From the NCBI GenBank assembly GCA_023254555.1, contig JALRLI010000018.1:1-16864 (forward strand): 16,864 nt of DNA. Reading direction: 5' to 3'. Below are positions 13,497 to 16,864 of the stretch, piece after piece (the first letter of the stretch is position 1; the number at the start of each line of letters is the position of its first letter). Source of the DNA: Microbacteriaceae bacterium. Its GTDB lineage: Bacteria; Actinomycetota; Actinomycetes; Actinomycetales; Microbacteriaceae. Below the pieces are notes generated by a model. It was given only the letters and a program-made list of their open reading frames with translations, was not told the origin of the DNA and did not search any database. Made by a program: the position numbers and the translations under genes.

Positions 13497-14399
13497 CTAC
13501 TTAACCTCACCAAACAACTTGGCTACGGGCTTGAGAACGGATGCGCGAACAGCGAACCATGCCAAGACCATGCTGATCAGCGCGAGCGCGAACATCACGA
13601 CGCCGAACCAACTCTCGCCGTCGTTCGCGCCAAACATGTGGTTGAGATTTCGACGAGCGCCGGTGCTCAGCACAAGGCCGACATGCACCACGATAAATGC
13701 GACGAAATACACCATCACCGGCCAGTGAATTATCTTTGCCGCACCTTCGGTGAAATAACGCCACGGCTTGTTTGGGTTCATTGGCCACAGCGTTGAGAGG
13801 CGCAGACCCGAGATGGCAGCGAGCGGCGCAGCGATGAATACCGTGGCGAAATAAGCGAGCTGCTGAAGCGAGTTGTAGTTCACCCAACCATTCGTCATCG
13901 GCCAGTCGAGTGAAAGGTACTGAACTGCTGCCGATACCGCGTTGGGCAGCACGAGCCACGTGGTCGGTACGATGCGCATCCAGCCACCGGTCACAAAAAG
14001 AAGCACCACAAAAACCACGCCGTTCACGAACCAGAGGAGGTCGATTGATTGGTGGAGCCAGATATCAATGCTGATTCGGCGAGGTCGTTCGCCTGGCTTT
14101 ACTCGGCGCGAAACGAAGAACGCATCGGGTCGCTTTCCGGAGCGAAACTTCAGGCCAGACCTCATAATCAAGACGATACAGAACGCGTTGAGGTAGTGCT
14201 GCCAAGCCAGCCAGGGAGCGATACCTACTGGGGTGCCCGCTGGAGGCTCAGTGCTTCCCGAGTAGGCGCCAATGAACTCGGCGCCTGCCTCGCTGAATCT
14301 AAACCAGCGTGCAGCAATGATGAGCACGGCGAGTGCGACAACCACACCAAAAATCGCCCAAAGAACTCGGGCACGCTTTGCGTTGGCGGTAGCAGTCAT
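13497..14399 (-). CDS. Cytochrome b561-type / Ni-Fe hydrogenase b-type cytochrome-like membrane protein
   Basis: This 300-aa protein has hydrophobic segments at about 12-31, 63-80, 121-140, 178-200, 225-246 and 264-286. Histidines placed in or beside these (His68, His116, His225 and His239; also His254) are candidates for b-type haem ligands, as in the di-haem four-helix cytochrome b family of hydrogenases, formate dehydrogenases and thiosulfate reductases. Such subunits pass electrons between quinones and a partner oxidoreductase; actinobacterial relatives often pair with a molybdopterin enzyme, which is not in this window. The gene follows the split carboxylase with a 58-bp gap and a possible own promoter, so a shared function is not implied. 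Confidence 0.75.
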   Translation of the reverse strand: MTATANAKRARVLWAIFGVVVALAVLIIAARWFRFSEAGAEFIGAYSGSTEPPAGTPVGIAPWLAWQHYLNAFCIVLIMRSGLKFRSGKRPDAFFVSRRVKPGERPRRISIDIWLHQSIDLLWFVNGVVFVVLLFVTGGWMRIVPTTWLVLPNAVSAAVQYLSLDWPMTNGWVNYNSLQQLAYFATVFIAAPLAAISGLRLSTLWPMNPNKPWRYFTEGAAKIIHWPVMVYFVAFIVVHVGLVLSTGARRNLNHMFGANDGESWFGVVMFALALISMVLAWFAVRASVLKPVAKLFGEVK

Positions 14400-14406
14400 C
14401 CCCTCT

Positions 14407-14412
14407 AATTTA
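14407..14412 (-). promoter_or_regulatory. -10 element (TAAATT) for the cytochrome b gene
   Basis: Minus-strand TAAATT lies 7 bases before the ATG at 14397-14399, giving a leader of 0-1 nt. The intervening AGAGGGG is too close to the ATG to act as a Shine-Dalgarno sequence. Confidence 0.5.
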
Positions 14413-14457
14413 CCGGGGGAAGGAGGGGATGACTGTCAGACCGGCGTCAGGCCGCCG

Positions 14458-15423
14458 TTATGACCAAATCTTGTTGAACTGGTCTTGGTAGGCCTTGCGA
14501 GCTGCGAGCGCCTCATCCATGTTGACTGACACGAATCGGGTTTTTGTACCGGGTGCGCTCCGCGCGACAACGTCCATATCTGCCGAAATCACAGTGCCGA
14601 CCTGGGCGTAGCCGCCTCCCGATACTGCCTCCCGATGCAGGATTATCGGCTGGCTTCCGCCTGGAATCTGGATTGATCCCACTGCGTACCCCGCGTCAAC
14701 AATGTTTGACGGGTCTTGCCCGGCGCCAAACGGACGGCGCCTTTCAGCCCAGTCGACACCGGGACCGTCATAACGCATGCCCATGCGGTCAGCGACCGGA
14801 GTCAACGTCCAAGGCTCGTCGAGAAACTGCGAGCGACCCTTATCTGAAAGGTAGTGGTCGTAGAGACCCATCATCACGCGGACTTCAACCTCTTTGCCAA
14901 ATACTGGACGATCAGCTTCATCGATTACCTTCACGTCACGCAGGCCGTTGTCGACTGGCGCGCCAATCTTGATCTCATCGCCTGCTTGCAGAATTCGACC
15001 GTTTACGCCACCGATGCGACCGATTGGATAGGTCGAGCGTGAGCCGAGCGCTTTTGGCACGTCAATTCCGCCGCGCACAGCAATGTAGTAGCGAGTGCCA
15101 CCCTTGATAACTCCGAAGCGAACCTGATCGCCAGCATGCAGGTGCAGCTGCTCGTACTGTGACACTTGCTCGTCATTGACGAAGACATCTACTGGTGCGC
15201 CGGTGATGGCAATGACAGCATCTGCGTTCGAGACGAACTTAGGCCCAATGTAAGTGCACTCAAGCACAGCCTCTTCAGGGGTGTTGCCGACGAGTCGGTT
15301 TCCGAGTGTAGCCGAGTACTGATCGAGCGAACCCGATTGCGGGAAGCCATATTTGTAATAGCCGATTCGACCACGGTCTTGAACGGTGGTCGACATTCCT
15401 GGTTCGATAATCTCAAGCGCCAT
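14458..15423 (-). CDS. Biotin-dependent carboxyltransferase family protein (CT_A_B; PxpC/urea carboxylase AHS2-like)
   Basis: The protein is 321 aa when read from ATG at 15421-15423; MALEIIEPGMSTTVQDRGR is the usual N-terminus, whereas the in-frame upstream codons run antisense-like through the previous gene and look non-native. CT_A_B motifs are TVQDRGRIG (13-21), GFPQSGSLD (26-34), RGGIDVPKALGSRST (117-131), RMGMRYDGP (213-221) and VISADMD (278-284). The block DPSNIVDAGYAVG (237-249) resembles urea carboxylase (PSNIxDxxYAxG) more than PxpC. It would form half of the carboxyltransferase that moves the carboxyl group from biotin to the substrate. It overlaps the CT_C_D gene by 11 nt. In 5-oxoprolinase the partner would be PxpA, absent here. 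Confidence 0.85.
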   Translation of the reverse strand: MALEIIEPGMSTTVQDRGRIGYYKYGFPQSGSLDQYSATLGNRLVGNTPEEAVLECTYIGPKFVSNADAVIAITGAPVDVFVNDEQVSQYEQLHLHAGDQVRFGVIKGGTRYYIAVRGGIDVPKALGSRSTYPIGRIGGVNGRILQAGDEIKIGAPVDNGLRDVKVIDEADRPVFGKEVEVRVMMGLYDHYLSDKGRSQFLDEPWTLTPVADRMGMRYDGPGVDWAERRRPFGAGQDPSNIVDAGYAVGSIQIPGGSQPIILHREAVSGGGYAQVGTVISADMDVVARSAPGTKTRFVSVNMDEALAARKAYQDQFNKIWS

Positions 15424-16306
15424 TGAGGGCCTCCACAATTTTCTTGTTATACGCCGCTGGGTCGGCCAGCGAAGCTCCCATGTCGAATGCGAACGGAATT
15501 TCCTTGTATTTATAGGTGCCCGCTTCACACTCTTTTTTGATGGAGTAGTACTCAGTTTCATCAATAGGGCGATACTTCACGATGTCGCCCGGTTTGAACA
15601 GCACACTGAACTCTGTGAAGTCGGGAAGGGTCATCTCGGGCTGGTAGATCGGAGCCGGAAGAATTCCCATCATCTGGTAGCCGCCTGCTCCTCGCACAGC
15701 GTAGATCGCGCCGAAGCATCCGCCATGACCGAGAGTAAGTTCTGGGGTATCGGTACGTGGGCTCAGGTACTTCGGCACGACCAGCTGTTGATCGCGTTCG
15801 ACGAGTTGGTAGAGGAAGGGCAGACCAGCAACGAAGCCAACCATTGACACAATCCAAGGCGACTCATAGTAACGGCGCAAGAACTCTTCTTTCGAAGAAA
15901 GGTTGTTGACTTGGGCTCCATACTCAACATCATCACCGTCGGGTGTTTGATGAAATCCCTCACGAAAACGGGTCATGGTTTCTTTCGTGAAGGGGTCTTC
16001 GAACCAGACCGGCACTTCGATCACACGGGTCTGAACAACACCCGGAGGGGTGCTTCGAAGCTCATCTTCCAGAGATTTCACGATTGACTCAAGCTCAGCG
16101 GGCGCAATCACGTCAGGGTTGAACCGGATGAGCAACGCCGCGTTACCCGGAGCGATATCAACGAGCCCATCGAGCTTCTTCGCTTCGAGTGCCGCCGCCA
16201 TGCCGTGAACGGTGAAGTTCGCCTGGAGAGACATGTCTTCTTCGACTTCAACCAGCAGAAACTCATCACCACCCCAGGTGTATCTCGCTTTGTGTTGTTC
16301 GGTCAT
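15413..16306 (-). CDS. Carboxyltransferase domain protein, CT_C_D (PxpB/allophanate hydrolase subunit 1-like, urea carboxylase-type)
   Basis: This 297-aa protein is clearly longer than typical PxpB (about 220). The N-terminal part (about 8-115) is CT_C_D-like: GGDEFLLVEV, then GLVDIAPGNAALLIRFNP (47-64), then VIEVPVWFEDP (95-105). The region 138-212 holds KEEFLRRYYESPWIVSMVGF, AGLPFLYQL (160-168), KYLSPRTDTPELTLGHGG (179-196) and GAGGYQMMG (206-214). This corresponds to the PxpB segment GFxPGFPYL...PR...GIAG...SPGGW, but the spacing and the Lys-Tyr plus GxGGYQ forms match urea/guanidine carboxylase. The tail (about 238-270) with KPGDIVKYRPI and EAGTYKYKE is also urea-carboxylase-like. The start overlaps the biotin carboxylase stop in ATGA. 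Confidence 0.82.
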   Translation of the reverse strand: MTEQHKARYTWGGDEFLLVEVEEDMSLQANFTVHGMAAALEAKKLDGLVDIAPGNAALLIRFNPDVIAPAELESIVKSLEDELRSTPPGVVQTRVIEVPVWFEDPFTKETMTRFREGFHQTPDGDDVEYGAQVNNLSSKEEFLRRYYESPWIVSMVGFVAGLPFLYQLVERDQQLVVPKYLSPRTDTPELTLGHGGCFGAIYAVRGAGGYQMMGILPAPIYQPEMTLPDFTEFSVLFKPGDIVKYRPIDETEYYSIKKECEAGTYKYKEIPFAFDMGASLADPAAYNKKIVEALNGA

Positions 16307-16864
16307 ACTTTTGCTCCCAACAGGTCGGGTACTGATTCAATGTATTTCGTGTGATGGGTTGCCTCTTTGAACTCTGGCAAGGCAACAAGAATGCGCATCA
16401 GATCTTTTGTGGTCTTGATTCCCTCGATCTTCGTCTCATCAAGAACCCGAATTGCTCGTTCGATGACGAGCTCTCGAGTTGGTGCCCAGACGATGATCTT
16501 GCCGAGCAAAGAGTCATAGAAGGGCGCAACCACGCTTCCCGCTTCGAAGCCAAAGTCAGCTCTGGTGCCAGGTCCACCCGACAGATTGAGCGACTCGATA
16601 ACTCCGGGGCTGGGCATACAGTTGTTCGTCGGATCCTCGGCATTGATGCGGAACTCGAGAGCGTGCCCGCTCAGCTTGATGTCATCCTGAGTGAAACCGA
16701 GTTTTTCGCCCGAAGCGACCCGGAGTTGCTCACGCACCAAATCGAAACCAGTAATCAGCTCGGTAACCGGATGCTCGACCTGGAGCCTCGTGTTTACCTC
16801 GATGAAGGCAACCTCTTCGGTTTCGGGACTATAGAGAAATTCAACTGTTCCGGCACCCATGTAG
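16303..16864 (-). CDS. Biotin carboxylase (AccC-like), 5' part outside window
   Basis: The frame is open from the right window edge to the TGA at 16303-16305, giving 187 codons plus 1 base including the stop; the N-terminal two thirds lie outside. The fragment begins YMGAGTVEF, an internal block of the family, so the first ATG visible is not a true start. It shows FIEVNTRLQVEHPVTE with the catalytic Glu-x-Asn-x-Arg set, then GHALEFRINAEDP, MPSPGVI, PFYDSLLGKIIVW and GIKTTKDLMRIL, the standard C-terminal order of AccC. The enzyme carboxylates biotin on a carrier protein using ATP and bicarbonate. The 4-nt overlap with the CT_C_D gene shows that it serves the same enzyme; a biotin carrier gene would be expected upstream, outside the window. 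Confidence 0.93.
   Translation of the reverse strand, partial: YMGAGTVEFLYSPETEEVAFIEVNTRLQVEHPVTELITGFDLVREQLRVASGEKLGFTQDDIKLSGHALEFRINAEDPTNNCMPSPGVIESLNLSGGPGTRADFGFEAGSVVAPFYDSLLGKIIVWAPTRELVIERAIRVLDETKIEGIKTTKDLMRILVALPEFKEATHHTKYIESVPDLLGAKV

Noticed and set aside
15424..15564. Longer N-terminus for the CT_A_B protein, from an ATG at 15564
   Set aside because: The extra 47 residues overlap the CT_C_D gene and do not resemble the family; MALEIIEPG at 15423 is the normal start.
16858..16860. ATG as the true start of the biotin carboxylase
   Set aside because: The residues around it (YMGAGTVEF) are an internal block of the enzyme, so the gene continues beyond the window.
1..16864. Frequent GAGCTC sites (roughly a dozen by eye) as a possible signal repeat
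   Set aside because: Most lie in coding frames as Glu-Leu or overlapping CGAGCTCG contexts, which codon preference explains. Placement shows no spacing or strand pattern.

Overview
This is chromosomal DNA of an actinobacterium. The strongest clues are NucS/EndoMS (the actinobacterial non-MutS mismatch-repair nuclease), a YtxH / holin-like / DUF3618 membrane trio, an SseB-family gene, and repeated TANNNT-N6-start leaderless promoters. The moderate GC content (by eye), very short intergenic gaps and overall gene style suggest a streamlined Microbacteriaceae, for example a freshwater Rhodoluna/Aquiluna-type organism. That last step is inference.

Layout. (1) 1-1486: two divergent cell-surface genes share a 60-bp promoter region. 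On the left is a CapA-family membrane-anchored protein, cut by the window edge; on the right is a VanY-type carboxypeptidase lipoprotein. (2) 1530-3285: trhO (tRNA U34 hydroxylase) converges on hemD (uroporphyrinogen-III synthase) with only 4 bp between the stop codons. (3) 3374-8066, all minus strand: in transcription order glyS, a CPBP-family membrane protease, a divergent HemG/CgoX-like flavoprotein (overlapping the protease by 8 nt), then YtxH-like, holin-like and DUF3618 small membrane proteins, leading into hemD. (4) 8134-10086: a soluble M13 zinc metallopeptidase, divergent from the next block. (5) 10151-13461, plus strand: SDR oxidoreductase, nucS, SseB-like gene, class III aminotransferase. 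(6) 13497-16864, minus strand: a biotin carboxylase (cut by the window edge), a CT_C_D protein and a CT_A_B protein, overlapping one another by 4 and 11 nt, followed by a cytochrome b561-like membrane protein.

How genes work together. The biotin carboxylase, CT_C_D and CT_A_B genes form a split carboxylase. Its carboxyltransferase halves resemble urea/guanidine carboxylase more than ordinary 5-oxoprolinase subunits, so the substrate is open. hemD and the CgoX-like gene both point to haem synthesis, although the flavoprotein lacks normal FAD-binding hallmarks. The small membrane trio is probably an envelope or stress module.

I see no tRNA or rRNA gene, CRISPR array, insertion sequence, prophage, attachment site or origin, and no stretch above 300 bases lacks a gene. 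Most of the window is ordinary core genome. The most notable signals are the leaderless promoter grammar, the split carboxylase, and the degenerate CgoX-like protein. I do not see a clear undescribed multi-gene system.
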